Assembly: GCF_038051995.1 (NCBI RefSeq)
Contig: NZ_CP150290.1
Coordinates: 6,175,001-6,239,000 of the forward strand
DNA: 64,000 bases
DNA from: Paenibacillus sp. FSL H8-0537
GTDB taxonomy: Bacteria; Bacillota; Bacilli; Paenibacillales; Paenibacillaceae
Reading direction: 5' to 3'
This document shows, piece by piece, positions 35,596-45,563 of this stretch. Position 1 is the stretch's first letter. Each line of letters opens with the position of its first letter. The notes beneath the pieces were generated by a model, which ran no database searches, was not told the DNA's origin, and saw only the letters and a list, made by a program, of their open reading frames with translations. The translations under genes and the position numbers were made by a program.

Positions 35596-36003
35596 TCATC
35601 CATATGTCCATCGGTTTAAGTTCTTAAATTGACCTGATAAAGACCATCCTGATTTTCTATAGTAGTCATTGAATGTAGAATTGATAGGGCATAAGGATTC
35701 GACACTGCTCACCTTGATCATTTCTAGCATTGCAACAAGTAAGTTTTGTTTTCTATATGCTTCATCAATAGCAAATTGATAAAGTGATATGACACCGCTT
35801 TTTTTCTTATAAAAACGTAAAGCCCCAACGATTCTTTGATTATCTAGAGCCAAAAGAATCTGTTTTCTGCCTATAGCAGCCTTTACCCCATCAGGACAAA
35901 AAAATTCAAACGAATAAATTGCATCGTTATCTCGACGTAAATATGAATTGAAAAATGATACTGTTTGATGACCATATACATTCGATGCAATTTTGAGTTC
36001 CAT
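35596..36003 (-). CDS. GNAT-family N-acetyltransferase-like protein
   Basis: This 135-residue protein fits a single GNAT domain: KQILLALDNQRIVGALRFYKK, then ISLYQFAIDEAYRKQNLLVAML, which matches the acetyl-CoA-binding region though the R/Q-x-x-G-x-G/A loop is weak. The predicted C-terminus contains NSTFNDYYRKSGW. The family acetylates amines; the substrate is unknown. It is isolated between IS remnants and the MobA-like gene. Confidence 0.6.
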   Translation of the reverse strand: MELKIASNVYGHQTVSFFNSYLRRDNDAIYSFEFFCPDGVKAAIGRKQILLALDNQRIVGALRFYKKKSGVISLYQFAIDEAYRKQNLLVAMLEMIKVSSVESLCPINSTFNDYYRKSGWSLSGQFKNLNRWTYG

Positions 36004-36063
36004 TCAACTCTTCCCCTGCCTTTGATTTATATTTTGCCACATAGTTGAGGTTATACTACTGCC

Positions 36064-36726
36064 TTACTCAAACTTATTGATGCTACCCCTGAAGATTTTT
36101 TTCGCCTTTTCATATCGTTCCATTGTGTCTATATCCATAAATTTTAATAGGTTTTCCTCTGCCAAGATTCGTCCATGGTACATCGGTAAGCGAAACAAAG
36201 AGCGTGCCCCTACGTCCCCTTCCAAAGAGGCAACCGCTGCCCACATCCTTCGCCCCAAAATAACCGGAGGCTTCGGTATCCCCTTATCCCCACTGGCTAT
36301 ATAATCATAGTCATCTTCCTTACTAAACACATCCGTAAGGTGAGCTAGCATTTCACTATCTATGAAAGGCTGATCCGCCAAAATGACTAAAACACCATCT
36401 GCGTCCATCTCTTCAGCCACTTGGATGCCCTTGCGCAATGAATGTGCCATGCCGAATTCAGAATCCTCACATACCTCAATCCGACACCGTCCCCTTTCAA
36501 TATGCAAAAAAGCTTCTTCAGTCAACCAATCCAGTTCATCAGCTTTACGTACTACAACAACCACACAATACAGTCCGGCATTAAGTGCTTGCATCAAGGC
36601 AACGCCGGCAAGGCGAATTCCTCCACCTAAATCCAACGACTGCTTCGACGTCCCCATTCGCTTGCTGCTACCTGCCGCCAAATATACACCAACAACCTTC
36701 TTCTTCACATCACTCACCAAGGGCAA
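36064..36726 (-). CDS. MobA/MocA-like nucleotidyltransferase
   Basis: This 220-residue NTP-transferase has the N-terminal signature VGVYLAAGSSKRMGTSKQSL, VVVVVRKADELDW, and the Mg-binding LVILADQPFIDSEML. It resembles MocA, which adds CMP to molybdopterin, and related uncharacterised proteins. No molybdenum-cofactor genes are adjacent. The start is ATG 36726 or, more in line with the family, a downstream codon such as GTG encoding Val4. Confidence 0.82.
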   Translation of the reverse strand: MPLVSDVKKKVVGVYLAAGSSKRMGTSKQSLDLGGGIRLAGVALMQALNAGLYCVVVVVRKADELDWLTEEAFLHIERGRCRIEVCEDSEFGMAHSLRKGIQVAEEMDADGVLVILADQPFIDSEMLAHLTDVFSKEDDYDYIASGDKGIPKPPVILGRRMWAAVASLEGDVGARSLFRLPMYHGRILAEENLLKFMDIDTMERYEKAKKIFRGSINKFE

Positions 36727-37057
36727 CAGCTATTTATATTTCGCCACATGAATACAGAGGAGATCCACTCTCTACTCTCCATTTTCGAAAAAATTACCAC
36801 AAATCGATCATATGCTCTATCGCATCGGATCTCTCGCATTTGTATAAACATCCTTACTTCGCCCCCAGCGTTTATGTAATCAATCGGGAATATTGGCATT
36901 TGATCAATTGATTACTTTCATATTGTACGCTAAACTATGCCGTCAGCAGTGAATACCTGGTTTTAGCATAATTAATTCAGACATCTATATCACTATCATT
37001 AATGAATCACATAAAGATCAATCATTTGAGTACCTGTAGAACTCTTCTGGCTCTGCA
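36727..37057. other. Intergenic, no gene seen
   Basis: About 330 bases of AT-rich sequence between the MobA-like gene and the IS66 remnant. I see no convincing coding frame, structured RNA or long repeat. Confidence 0.5.
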
Positions 37058-37472
37058 TTATGACCATAGTTTTCTAAACGTTGAAGTCATGCTGCGAATG
37101 CGTGCAAAGTGCTTGGCATAACCCAACGCTCCAAATGTCCCTGACACTTTGACTTTGGCCATCCGGATATCGCGTTCGGCCTGATTATTGTCGAAGGGAA
37201 CGCGCGCATCACGAATAAAGCGAAGGGTATGCCCCTCATGACCAGCAGGCGCTCCTTTTTTTGCCGCCGGATTTACGCAAGTTGGTAGGTTTACCCAGCC
37301 CATCACTGGAGGGCGGTTTGCTGCTATTTTTTGAGTTTTGACCGAGTTATCTTTCCAGATCTTTCACACGATCTTCCAGTTGTTCCATCCGATTCGTCAG
37401 CAACGTGATGAACGCTGCTATCTCCGGATCTCCATTGCTAATCGATAGAATCTGTTCTGAACTTAGCTTCAC
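37058..37472 (-). pseudogene. IS66 transposase with large internal deletion
   Basis: A GTG start at 37472 (after GAGG) opens VKLSSEQILSISNGDPEIAA and the leucine-zipper-like RMEQLEDRVKDLER of IS66 TnpC. After a frame break come the N-terminal QNSKNSSKPPSSDGL segment and then, directly, the C-terminal RFIRDARVPFDNNQAERDIR and GYAKHFARIRSM. The central catalytic part, normally about 300 residues, is missing, so the gene is dead. Confidence 0.8.
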
Positions 37473-37670
37473 GTGCTGACCTCTTTTCTATTCTCTACTC
37501 TAATTGTATTTTATCAAATTTTCCATTTATTTCATAGAGGGAGCCTAAGTAGTAACCTAGAAAGTATGCATCCGTTTAGCCTCTTATTTCATTTGAATGA
37601 TTAGCTAACAGTGCCTCCCATACTTTTAGTGAAGATACTCCCATAATTTCACGATATTTATCAGTAAGCG

Positions 37671-38159
37671 TTATTGCACATCCTCTGAAGAATCATCTTC
37701 CCTCCATCTCTTAACAAGGTGAACAATATCTTTATGTGACGCCCAGGTAATCTCATCTGCGTGTTCGATAAGAATGATTTGAGTTGGATTTTCTTTACGC
37801 AAACTTAAGTGATTGTTGAATGCCGTAAATATCTTTTGTACCTTGAGGATATCCTCCGGCGTATATTCTACTTCTGATAGTTTTTGAAACTTATCGGGAA
37901 AACAAACTTGATTTGGTTAATCAATTACTTGAAATTTAGGGAGCGCATTCCAATCAAGCCCGGCAAAATGATCATGTAACGCGAGCAGGGTTGCAATGTG
38001 ATAGCCCATCCAGTTAGCCTCGCTACCAGTTTCCCAAAGAAAATCCTCTCTCCTCAGATTTTTTAAGCAATGTTAAGTTAATAATGTCTAGTAAAACAGG
38101 ATCTTCGGGATTTTCGAGTCTGTATAACATTCTATGTAAACTCTCAAATCCTATTACAA
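37671..38159 (-). pseudogene. Decayed hypothetical gene, truncated by IS256 fragment
   Basis: Joining minus-strand frames gives a protein-like sequence: ESLHRMLYRLENPEDPVLL, then after a frameshift [20 protein letters not shown] and [18 protein letters not shown], an in-frame TAA, and finally FQKLSEVEYTPEDILKVQ up to KRWREDDSSEDVQ and a stop. One frameshift, one nonsense codon and loss of the 5' end against the IS256 fragment show decay. I do not recognise the family. Confidence 0.6.
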
Positions 38160-38183
38160 TAGAAGAAAGGCTGGTTTGAGAGG

Positions 38184-38474
38184 ATGGCACCTATGGCGAG
38201 ATATAATAAGGAACAAGTGGAGGCGTTTGTGAAGAAAAACAACCTCAAGACGATGGAAGATGTACAGTCAGCCGTGAAGATGCTATTTCCAGAGACACTG
38301 CAATCTATGCTGGAGGCTGAGCTGGATACGGAGCTCGGCTATAAGAAGCACCAATCAACCGTCACCGGTATTGAGGATCAAATCATCGCAATGTACGCGA
38401 AAGGTGTCAGTACGAGGGATATCCAAGATCACCTCCAGCATCTGTACGGAATAGACGTCTCTCCAAATTCGTAG
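38184..38474 (+). pseudogene. IS256-family transposase N-terminal fragment
   Basis: A 96-residue frame begins [20 protein letters not shown] and contains [18 protein letters not shown] and [19 protein letters not shown], characteristic of IS256 (mutator) transposases. The region between these segments is shortened and the catalytic domain is absent. It is a remnant. Confidence 0.82.
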
Positions 38475-38529
38475 GTTGATGAGAACTTTTAACCTCGTAT
38501 GTCCACATCGAAAAGCCAGTCCCTCCCTA

Positions 38530-38677
38530 CCGGCGTATGGCCACTCCCAGATGGCTTATTTGTCAACCATTCTGGATGCCTCCACAGGTGAACTCTTAGC
38601 TCATAACTTATCCGCTACCCTCCACCTCCCTCTTGCAACGGACACGTGGATTTAAAAAGATGACTCCTGTGCAGTAC
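38530..38677 (+). pseudogene. IS3-family transposase remnant, 5' side
   Basis: The plus strand reads LPAYGHSQMAYLSTILDAS and GELLAHNLSATL, typical of IS3/IS150 integrase cores, then an in-frame stop and the C-terminal KKMTPVQY. The gene is interrupted at 38677 by the IS1182-like element and resumes at 40369 as RNHLLRAA-stop. Confidence 0.7.
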
Positions 38678-40359
38678 GAGGCCACTGAAAAACTTACGTT
38701 TATAATTTGTTAAGATTTGTTTTAAATCAAAAAGGCGAAATTTCGTTCACATTGGAACGGAATATCGCCTTTCTCTTTATTCTTTTACTTTGAATCTTTC
38801 ATGAGTGTAATGATTCGCTTGAGATTAACAGAAAATATGGCCATGGCACCTTGCATTTGCATGCCAACAAGACCCGAGGACGATGCAACATCATACCCGT
38901 GTCTATGCTTGAGTTCACTGTTTTTCGCTTCAATTTTATAACGTTCTTTCGATTTCTCCTTGAAATCATCACTATTTTGAAATGCCTCATGTTCCTTATG
39001 TTCGGTGGATTTGATGGTTACAGAATAGGTTTTACTTTTCGCACCTTCTTTATAGCACCCGTCTTTCATTGGACATACTTTGCATTTTTCAATGTCAAAC
39101 ATGTAGGTATTCTTTTGGTTATTATTCATACCTTTCTTACCTGTGCGCGCTCTTTGAATCGCCATATGTCCAGCTTTACAAACGTACATACCTGCATCTT
39201 TATTAAACTCAAATTCCTCTTCTTTTTTACGAGTTCCTTGTGTGATATTAGGGTTTAATTTTGATATTAATTGTAATTCGTTGTGATTGGCATACTGAAT
39301 ATTATCTTTTTCAGAATAGGCTGCATCTCCAATAACGGTATCGATCTTCATACCTGTGTCATGACTTTTTTCGATGAGAGTTTGAAGTTGTTTTCCATCA
39401 TTCTTTTCACCCGTCGTAATCACCGCTGCTGTAATGATTCGTTCTTCATTCATTGCAAGATGTGTTTTATATCCGAAGAAAGAGGAGTCGGCTGTTTTGT
39501 GACCTAAACGTGCATCCGGATCATTTGCGAATTGAAGATGCTCTTCGTGATCTTCTACGATTTCTTTTAAATAGTTCAGCTTTTCTTTTACTTTTGGGTA
39601 TTCGCGAATCTTTTCTTCCTTTTCCACAGCCTGAATGACTTTTCGGCAATAGTCCAATTCATCTTCCAATTTGTTTGTTGTTGTTTTTGAAGGGAATTTA
39701 TCTTTCATCTTTTCATCCATTTGATAAACGGCTTTTCGTAGCAGCTTGGACTTCTCCATTAAAATCTCTTTGGGTGATTTTTGATTGTAACGCGCTTTTG
39801 AATGTGTGGCGTCTACAATAATCGCGGTACTTTTTATGATTTCTTTTTCCAATGCAATCGCTACTGTTTTTTGAATAAGTATGTCTAGTAGGTTTACATC
39901 TTTCAAACGAAGTTTTCGAAACTTCGTTAAAGAACTCGAATTAATGACGCCATCTTCCGGCGCCATATCCAAGAAATATTTAAAAGACATGTCATATTTC
40001 GATCGTTCTACAACATCCACATCGGATACATCGAAAATAGATTTCAATAATAAATATTTGAACATACGTATAGGAGGTACTGCATTGCGACCGTTATCAA
40101 GGCAATATTTATTTTGTAATTCTTCATGGACAAAAGAAAAATCAACAAGGTCAATAATTTGGCGGAGCATATTATCTTTAGGTACAACTATATCGTAAAT
40201 TCCCACATACGGGCTGAGGTTAAGAGTTTGTTGATTTGAAATCATCCGAGACACCGCCTAGAATTATTACAGCTATTATACAGCAAAACAGAATACCCTT
40301 CCTCGCAAAATCGAGGAAAGGTATTCTATTTCTAAGGTGTGGACTTTTTCAGTGGCCTC
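38678..40359. mobile_element. Complete IS1182-family insertion sequence
   Basis: This 1682-bp element has perfect 15-bp terminal inverted repeats (GAGGCCACTGAAAAA) and a 9-bp direct duplication GTGCAGTAC (38669-38677 and 40360-40368). It holds one intact transposase gene on the minus strand. It is inserted in the C-terminal end of an IS3 transposase remnant: deleting the element and one duplication restores MTPVQYRNHLLRAA-stop. Intact ends suggest recent activity. Confidence 0.92.
38785..40254 (-). CDS. IS1182-family transposase
   Basis: This is an apparently intact 489-residue DDE transposase. It has the N-terminal DUF772-like region (LSPYVGIYDIVVPKDNMLRQ, VPPIRMFKYLLLKSIF), the catalytic-core segments AIIVDATHSKARYN and IDTVIGDAAYSEKDN, a cysteine cluster (MFDIEKCKVCPMKDGCY) and the C-terminal FQNSDDFKEKSKERYKIEAK with the expected Glu. 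It fills the element between the inverted repeats and is the only full transposase gene in the window. Confidence 0.92.
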   Translation of the reverse strand: MSRMISNQQTLNLSPYVGIYDIVVPKDNMLRQIIDLVDFSFVHEELQNKYCLDNGRNAVPPIRMFKYLLLKSIFDVSDVDVVERSKYDMSFKYFLDMAPEDGVINSSSLTKFRKLRLKDVNLLDILIQKTVAIALEKEIIKSTAIIVDATHSKARYNQKSPKEILMEKSKLLRKAVYQMDEKMKDKFPSKTTTNKLEDELDYCRKVIQAVEKEEKIREYPKVKEKLNYLKEIVEDHEEHLQFANDPDARLGHKTADSSFFGYKTHLAMNEERIITAAVITTGEKNDGKQLQTLIEKSHDTGMKIDTVIGDAAYSEKDNIQYANHNELQLISKLNPNITQGTRKKEEEFEFNKDAGMYVCKAGHMAIQRARTGKKGMNNNQKNTYMFDIEKCKVCPMKDGCYKEGAKSKTYSVTIKSTEHKEHEAFQNSDDFKEKSKERYKIEAKNSELKHRHGYDVASSSGLVGMQMQGAMAIFSVNLKRIITLMKDSK

Positions 40360-40483
40360 GTGCAGTACAGGAATCATCTCTTACGTGCAGCTTAATTCTT
40401 TTTTTCAAAGTGTCCTTGACTAAGGGTCCAGATTATCCAAATCCATGGACGAAGTATCTTTTTTCGGCACTCATTGATATCTT

Positions 40484-41425
40484 TTATTTTATTTCATTCA
40501 TAAATCCCCTGAAATTTTCCACGATTTCTTTTGATCGGGTATAGTGCAAATAGTGCTCTCCTTCAAATGTCATCACTTTTCCATGTACCGAATTTTTTAT
40601 TTGCTCCTCATGAAGAGGTATCCAATTTTTCGTTTCAGTATCATTTGCTTGTAAAAAGAAAATAACAGGAAGATCTTTGGGGAAGAACAAGCTCTCAGTT
40701 GCTTTGAAATTAGGCCCGAAATTTTCGCCTTCATTCAGGTTGTTCGGATTAAACGTATTTTTGAGTGAAAGCATTCTAATTTGTTCTCTGGTTTCATCAT
40801 CAACGTCGGGTGCAAGCAGTTGGTCAGGGGCCAATTTCATTAACAATCGGTAGAACCCTGATTTTTTAAGCAGTTTATACGTTTCTGTCGGGAATGGATC
40901 ATCCGTACCGCCTTGCGTTGGAACGCTGCTTTCAATCCCGACAAAGGCACTTACTTCGTTTGGATATTTGTTCACATAATCCAGTCCGTAAATCCCTGAA
41001 ATAGAGTGACCCATGAGCGTGTAACGATGAATATCAAGTTGCTGTAATGCTTCATGAACTTCACTAACCATATTTTCAGTGGTACGCTCTTTTTCAGTTA
41101 CGTCACTTAAACCATAACCGAAAGGCTCAATTACGACGACTTTGTAAAATGGAGATAGCTCATCGATTAGCGGTTTAAAATCAAGGGCCGGGGCTGGCGT
41201 TCCATATCCAGGAAGTAATACCACCGTTTCTTCGCCTTTTCCTTGAATCAGCACATTCATGTTTTTCCCGTCAACCGCTACAAACTGGCCATAGGGTTTT
41301 ATTTTCCCTTCCTCCGATTTGTTGCTAAATGCATTAATAATAAAAACAGTGGCAATAAATAATGCAAAAACGATAACTATGGCTCCGAATATTTTGAGCA
41401 AAATGATTAATATTTTTTTCATCAT
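40484..41425 (-). CDS. Membrane-anchored alpha/beta hydrolase
   Basis: This ~313-residue protein has an N-terminal transmembrane helix (KILIILLKIFGAIVIVFALF) followed by an alpha/beta hydrolase domain facing outside. The oxyanion region is VVLLPGYGTPAPAL, the nucleophile elbow is LMGHSISGIYG, and a C-terminal FEGEHYLHYTRS gives the catalytic His. The start ATG 41425 follows AGGAGAC. The serine hydrolase gene precedes it closely on the same strand, so the two probably form an operon. Substrate unknown. Confidence 0.82.
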   Translation of the reverse strand: MMKKILIILLKIFGAIVIVFALFIATVFIINAFSNKSEEGKIKPYGQFVAVDGKNMNVLIQGKGEETVVLLPGYGTPAPALDFKPLIDELSPFYKVVVIEPFGYGLSDVTEKERTTENMVSEVHEALQQLDIHRYTLMGHSISGIYGLDYVNKYPNEVSAFVGIESSVPTQGGTDDPFPTETYKLLKKSGFYRLLMKLAPDQLLAPDVDDETREQIRMLSLKNTFNPNNLNEGENFGPNFKATESLFFPKDLPVIFFLQANDTETKNWIPLHEEQIKNSVHGKVMTFEGEHYLHYTRSKEIVENFRGFMNEIK

Positions 41426-41482
41426 GATGGTTGTCTCCTGTTGAGTTTGTTTGTTGTACAGTCGTTTGGACATTCATTATTT

Positions 41483-43582
41483 TTACTTTTTCAATGAAAT
41501 TTCAAATTTGGAGCCAGCCTCACCTGCAAATACAATGCGGCCATTTTCTGGTAAGACAACCTCATTCTTACCGCTGACCACGGTGTGATTAATACAAATA
41601 CCCGTCTGGTCATATACAGCAAAGGCGCCATTTGCAGGCATTTTCACTGTCATGACTTTTCCTTTCACAGTCGTTGGTACCGAAAACCATTTGGCATATC
41701 CATCTGCTTGAATAGTTGTTGCGGATTGTTTACCCGAATGGAGTGGTTTCACAAGTTCCTCACTGGCGTATACATAACCTAAGGCTGTAAGATACTCTCC
41801 TCCGTTCTTTTTAGAAAAATGAATGTCCATCGTATCACGTCCGGCAGTACCTGGAATTTGCAATGGATTGACTGCTTCGTTTGCTCCAATAATCTTATTA
41901 TTGGACATATACCCTGGATTCTCTTTATTAATATGAATAGCCAGGATCGATGAAGCATTGAGATAGACCATTGATGTGTATTTCTCATTCACTAGGTAAT
42001 ATTTTTTACCGTCGCGTTTTTTCCATGAGGCGTTAGTCTCCTTGGATAATTCATTGGCTTTAAGCTTCTCCGCCTTATATTCTGAGAAAGCCAGCTGTCC
42101 AAGTCCTGGAATGGATATATAAGATCGAGACCACAGGTAGGTATTCCCATTTTTCTCCACAACGAATTTCAGCTTTTCTGTACCCTCGTCGTTAACAAAA
42201 GTACCATCTGCTGTATATGTGTATTTTTGAGCCGGATTATTCGGAGCTGCAAGTGTGGATACAGTCATTTGTCCTGCCGTATTTATTTTGATATTCATAA
42301 CCGAATTATTGCCGCCATATATACCAGCGTACTTGGACATTCCCTTAGGTATATCTGCCTTCACTGGTACGCCAAATGATTTTTCCGATTTCCGTTCTGT
42401 AATCATGTCCTTTTCCTCAAGTGCGCTGAGTAATAATTCATTCGCAATGAATTGATTGGTTAAGCTTGACCCGCCTGAAGAGATAACTGCTGCAGCCATG
42501 TTGTATTCCGGGAGTACCACTAATGAAGACTGATAAGATAGCGTATCTCCACCTTTCATAACAGCCTTAATGCCGTATTCGTTGAATGGGAACATGTTCA
42601 CACTATCCCACCCTAACCCGTAAGACATAAACGTATCGCTATCCTCTGGCCACATGCCTCTTTTATACTCTTCTTGCGCCATAGCTTCTACCGACTTACT
42701 GGAAAGAATGCCTTCGACCTGTCCTGAGAAGATTTGTGAAAATTTCACAAGATCTTCAGCGGTGGAATATATACCTCCAGTAGCGATGATATTATAATTC
42801 TCTTTTGGAAGTTGTCCCTCATAAAAAGGGGAATAGATTCCCGCCATTTCTGCCGGGTCAACCACATCCTGTGGTGTTTTGGTATGGTTCATATCCAAAG
42901 GCTCTGTAAAATATTTGTGTATAAATGCGGTAAAAGCGATGCCGCTAACTCTTTCGACCAGAATCTCGGCTAACGTAAAGCCATCGTTGCTGTAGACTGA
43001 GTATGCGCCGGGATCTGCCTTCAGGTTTTGATTCGCCAATTGCTCCAGAAACGTATCATGTGAATACGTGTCATTATCTCCGTACAAGGTGGCATTGCTG
43101 AATGAGCCGCCCAGAAAACCGGAGGAATGATTCAGCAACATACGGGGGGTAATCTTCTTGTAACGGTTATCTTTCATTTTAAAGTCAGGGATATAATTCA
43201 CAACAGGCACATCCAAATCGATCTTGCCTTCGTCAACCAGCTTCATTACAGTGGCTGTAAGCATCATTTTACTGGTTGAACCGATGCCATAGATCGTGTT
43301 CGAAGTAAGTGGTACCTTGTCGTTTATATCGTTCTTGCCGGTTTGACCGGACACCACAATCTCTCCACCATCGATGAGCGCATATTGCAGACTCGTCGTG
43401 CCGTACGTCTCGGTTAGTAATTTGGCTTTTTCGATCACGGTGTTCTTCGTTGTCTCATACGTAAGGTTGCTGTTGTTATTCATGGCAGTCGGTGCGGCCA
43501 TTGCAGACATTGGAGCAAGTATCGTCAGTATGAGAGTCACAGCAGCTAAAGTATTCCTTTTTCTTGCTGTCCTCATACTCAT
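41483..43582 (-). CDS. Secreted class C beta-lactamase-family serine hydrolase
   Basis: This is about 699 residues from the favoured ATG 43582. It begins with a signal peptide ([23 protein letters not shown]). The penicillin-binding/beta-lactamase domain shows the S-x-x-K motif [10 protein letters not shown], the Y-x-N motif VYSNDGFTL and a later [11 protein letters not shown] region. The C-terminal third is a beta-rich extension. Family members are D-stereospecific peptidases or esterases as well as lactamases, so resistance cannot be concluded. It lies upstream of the membrane hydrolase gene. Confidence 0.85.
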   Translation of the reverse strand: MSMRTARKRNTLAAVTLILTILAPMSAMAAPTAMNNNSNLTYETTKNTVIEKAKLLTETYGTTSLQYALIDGGEIVVSGQTGKNDINDKVPLTSNTIYGIGSTSKMMLTATVMKLVDEGKIDLDVPVVNYIPDFKMKDNRYKKITPRMLLNHSSGFLGGSFSNATLYGDNDTYSHDTFLEQLANQNLKADPGAYSVYSNDGFTLAEILVERVSGIAFTAFIHKYFTEPLDMNHTKTPQDVVDPAEMAGIYSPFYEGQLPKENYNIIATGGIYSTAEDLVKFSQIFSGQVEGILSSKSVEAMAQEEYKRGMWPEDSDTFMSYGLGWDSVNMFPFNEYGIKAVMKGGDTLSYQSSLVVLPEYNMAAAVISSGGSSLTNQFIANELLLSALEEKDMITERKSEKSFGVPVKADIPKGMSKYAGIYGGNNSVMNIKINTAGQMTVSTLAAPNNPAQKYTYTADGTFVNDEGTEKLKFVVEKNGNTYLWSRSYISIPGLGQLAFSEYKAEKLKANELSKETNASWKKRDGKKYYLVNEKYTSMVYLNASSILAIHINKENPGYMSNNKIIGANEAVNPLQIPGTAGRDTMDIHFSKKNGGEYLTALGYVYASEELVKPLHSGKQSATTIQADGYAKWFSVPTTVKGKVMTVKMPANGAFAVYDQTGICINHTVVSGKNEVVLPENGRIVFAGEAGSKFEISLKK

Positions 43583-43806
43583 CTTCTTTTTTGTTTCCTC
43601 TCTTGGTTTCACTCTAGCATCTACTCCTGTCTTCATAATTGTGTTAGGCCACCTTAACGGAGGTGCTAAAGACAGTATAACCAACCAAGATGTCCCCCTA
43701 ATGACTACAAGATGAACGGAGAATGAACAGGCCAAAAAAGTTTGCATCAACACATACAAGAAGGTTTATACATGGTGTCGTAGCCTAGAGAAGGCATGAA
43801 ATCCAA

Positions 43807-44655
43807 TCATCCTGCAGGTGTTGTGATTGGCAAGATGACTATGAAGGTCGTTCCTCGTCCGTATTCGCTCTCCACCCGGATGTCCCCTTGATGAAGCGAT
43901 ACGATCTGCTTTACAATAGCCAGTCCCATACCACTGCCTTCATATTTCTGGCTGTGGGAACGATCAGCTTTAAAGAAGCGGTCAAATATACGCTTTTGGT
44001 CTTCCGGAAGAATACCAATACCCGAATCGGATATGCGGACTGTCACGTTCTTGATATTCTGTTTCATCCTGACGCTAATTCGGGCACCATCTTTGGAAAA
44101 TTTGATGCCATTGCCGAGGATATTGATCCACACCTGATTTAACTGGTCATGATCGGCCGTGATTTTGGTGGGCTGCAAATCAAGATCGAACTGAATGTTG
44201 CGGGCTGACCATTGGGGTTGAATAGCGACGATTACTCGTCTGATCTGTTCATCTAGACTGAGTGTGGCGAGCCGCATTTGCAAGGACTGAGATTCAAGCA
44301 AACTCAGCTTTAGCAGACTATCACTCATTTTGGACATTCGTGCAGTTTCAGTGATGATAATATCGAGATAACAGCTTCGTTCGTCATCCGGGAGGTCTAC
44401 CTGCTTGAGCGCTATAGCAAAACCGGAAATGGAAGTGAGCGGAGACTGAACTTCATGGGACACGTTTGTCACGAATTCCCTGCGCATCTGCTCAAGCTGC
44501 TGTAGATCGTGCATCATTTCTTCGAAGCTGCGAGCCAAAGTACCTATCTCACCCTTTTGTTTAATATTAAGCTTGACGTTGAAATCTCCAGCAGCTATAA
44601 GCCGGGTCGCTTCAGTCAGCTTTTTGATCGGTCTCACCAATTGGATGAATGAACG
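43807..44655 (-). pseudogene. 5'-truncated sensor histidine kinase
   Basis: The frame (open to 44739) contains a HAMP domain (PIKKLTEATRLIAAGDFN), the phospho-accepting His in FVTNVSHEVQSPLTSISG, and the ATPase N, G1 and G2 motifs (NILGNGIKFSKDG, ISDSGIGILPEDQ, GSGMGLAIVKQ). The two membrane helices and sensor domain are missing, the first ~28 residues match nothing, and no response regulator gene is beside it. It is probably a non-functional remnant of a two-component pair. Confidence 0.75.
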
Positions 44656-44894
44656 AGCAGCTAATTTGCTTTGAAGTGAAGAAACGACTTTGACGTCACA
44701 ACACAGAGAAACCCGTCGAGGTGAACGAATTCCACACAATTGTTATAACTATAGCTCTAATGAGTCATTCCTTCTGTATTGGTCATATTATAGAATTTCA
44801 TTACAATCATTACTTTCTATTTCATAGTGGAGGTCAAGAGAATATTTAATGATTTTAAGAATTTTTGAACCCATGCGGTTAAGGAGGAGAATAT

Positions 44895-45512
44895 ATGCAA
44901 ACTTGGAAAGTTGGTATCTTGTTGTTTGAAGATGTAGAAGTACTTGACTTTGCCGGTCCTTTTGAGGTATTTGCCGTTACGGCATTGAATCGAGGTCAAG
45001 CGGATGAATATAAGCCGTTCGAAGTGACCACGATTTCGGAATCTGGTCATTTTATTACAGCGAGGAACGGTTTGAAAGTAATTCCCGATTACAGTTTAAA
45101 TAACGCTCCTGCGTATGATTTACTGGTCATTCCTGGAGGAATAGGAACAAGGCGTGAGATCCATAACACTATATTGCTCGATTGGATCCGTAAGCGCTAT
45201 GAAGAAGTGCAATGGATGACATCGGTTTGTACGGGAGCTTTCCTGCTGGCTAAGGCAGGAGTGCTTGACGATAAAAGTGCGACAACGCATTGGGCGAGTC
45301 TGGAAAGGTTGAGAAACGATTATCCCAAAGTAACCGTCGTTGAAGGCGTCAAATTTGTTGATGAGGATCGCATCGTTACTTCTGCAGGTATTTCCGCGGG
45401 TATTGATATGGCTTTTCATATGATAAATCGATTGCTCGGTACGACAGTTGCAGAGAGAACTGCGCGTATCATGCAATACGATATTTATTTTGATGGGCAG
45501 GCGACACGTTGA
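44895..45512 (+). CDS. DJ-1/PfpI family protein
   Basis: This 205-residue protein is of the DJ-1/PfpI superfamily, close to isonitrile hydratase and the N-terminal domain of AraC-type GATase1 regulators. The candidate nucleophilic Cys is in MTSVCTGAFLLAKAG, with TTHWASLERL and VTSAGISAGIDMAFHM following. The start ATG 44895 follows AAGGAGG. It precedes a siderophore-transport operon but the functional link is unclear. Confidence 0.88.
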   Translation: MQTWKVGILLFEDVEVLDFAGPFEVFAVTALNRGQADEYKPFEVTTISESGHFITARNGLKVIPDYSLNNAPAYDLLVIPGGIGTRREIHNTILLDWIRKRYEEVQWMTSVCTGAFLLAKAGVLDDKSATTHWASLERLRNDYPKVTVVEGVKFVDEDRIVTSAGISAGIDMAFHMINRLLGTTVAERTARIMQYDIYFDGQATR

Positions 45513-45563
45513 CATCATTGTTAATTCTTCAAACCATTAAAATCAGAGAAAGTAGGAACGTAG

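Noticed and set aside
41483..43582. Antibiotic-resistance beta-lactamase
   Set aside because: The S-x-x-K and Y-x-N motifs only show the serine hydrolase/PBP fold; the large C-terminal extension and the neighbouring esterase suggest another function.
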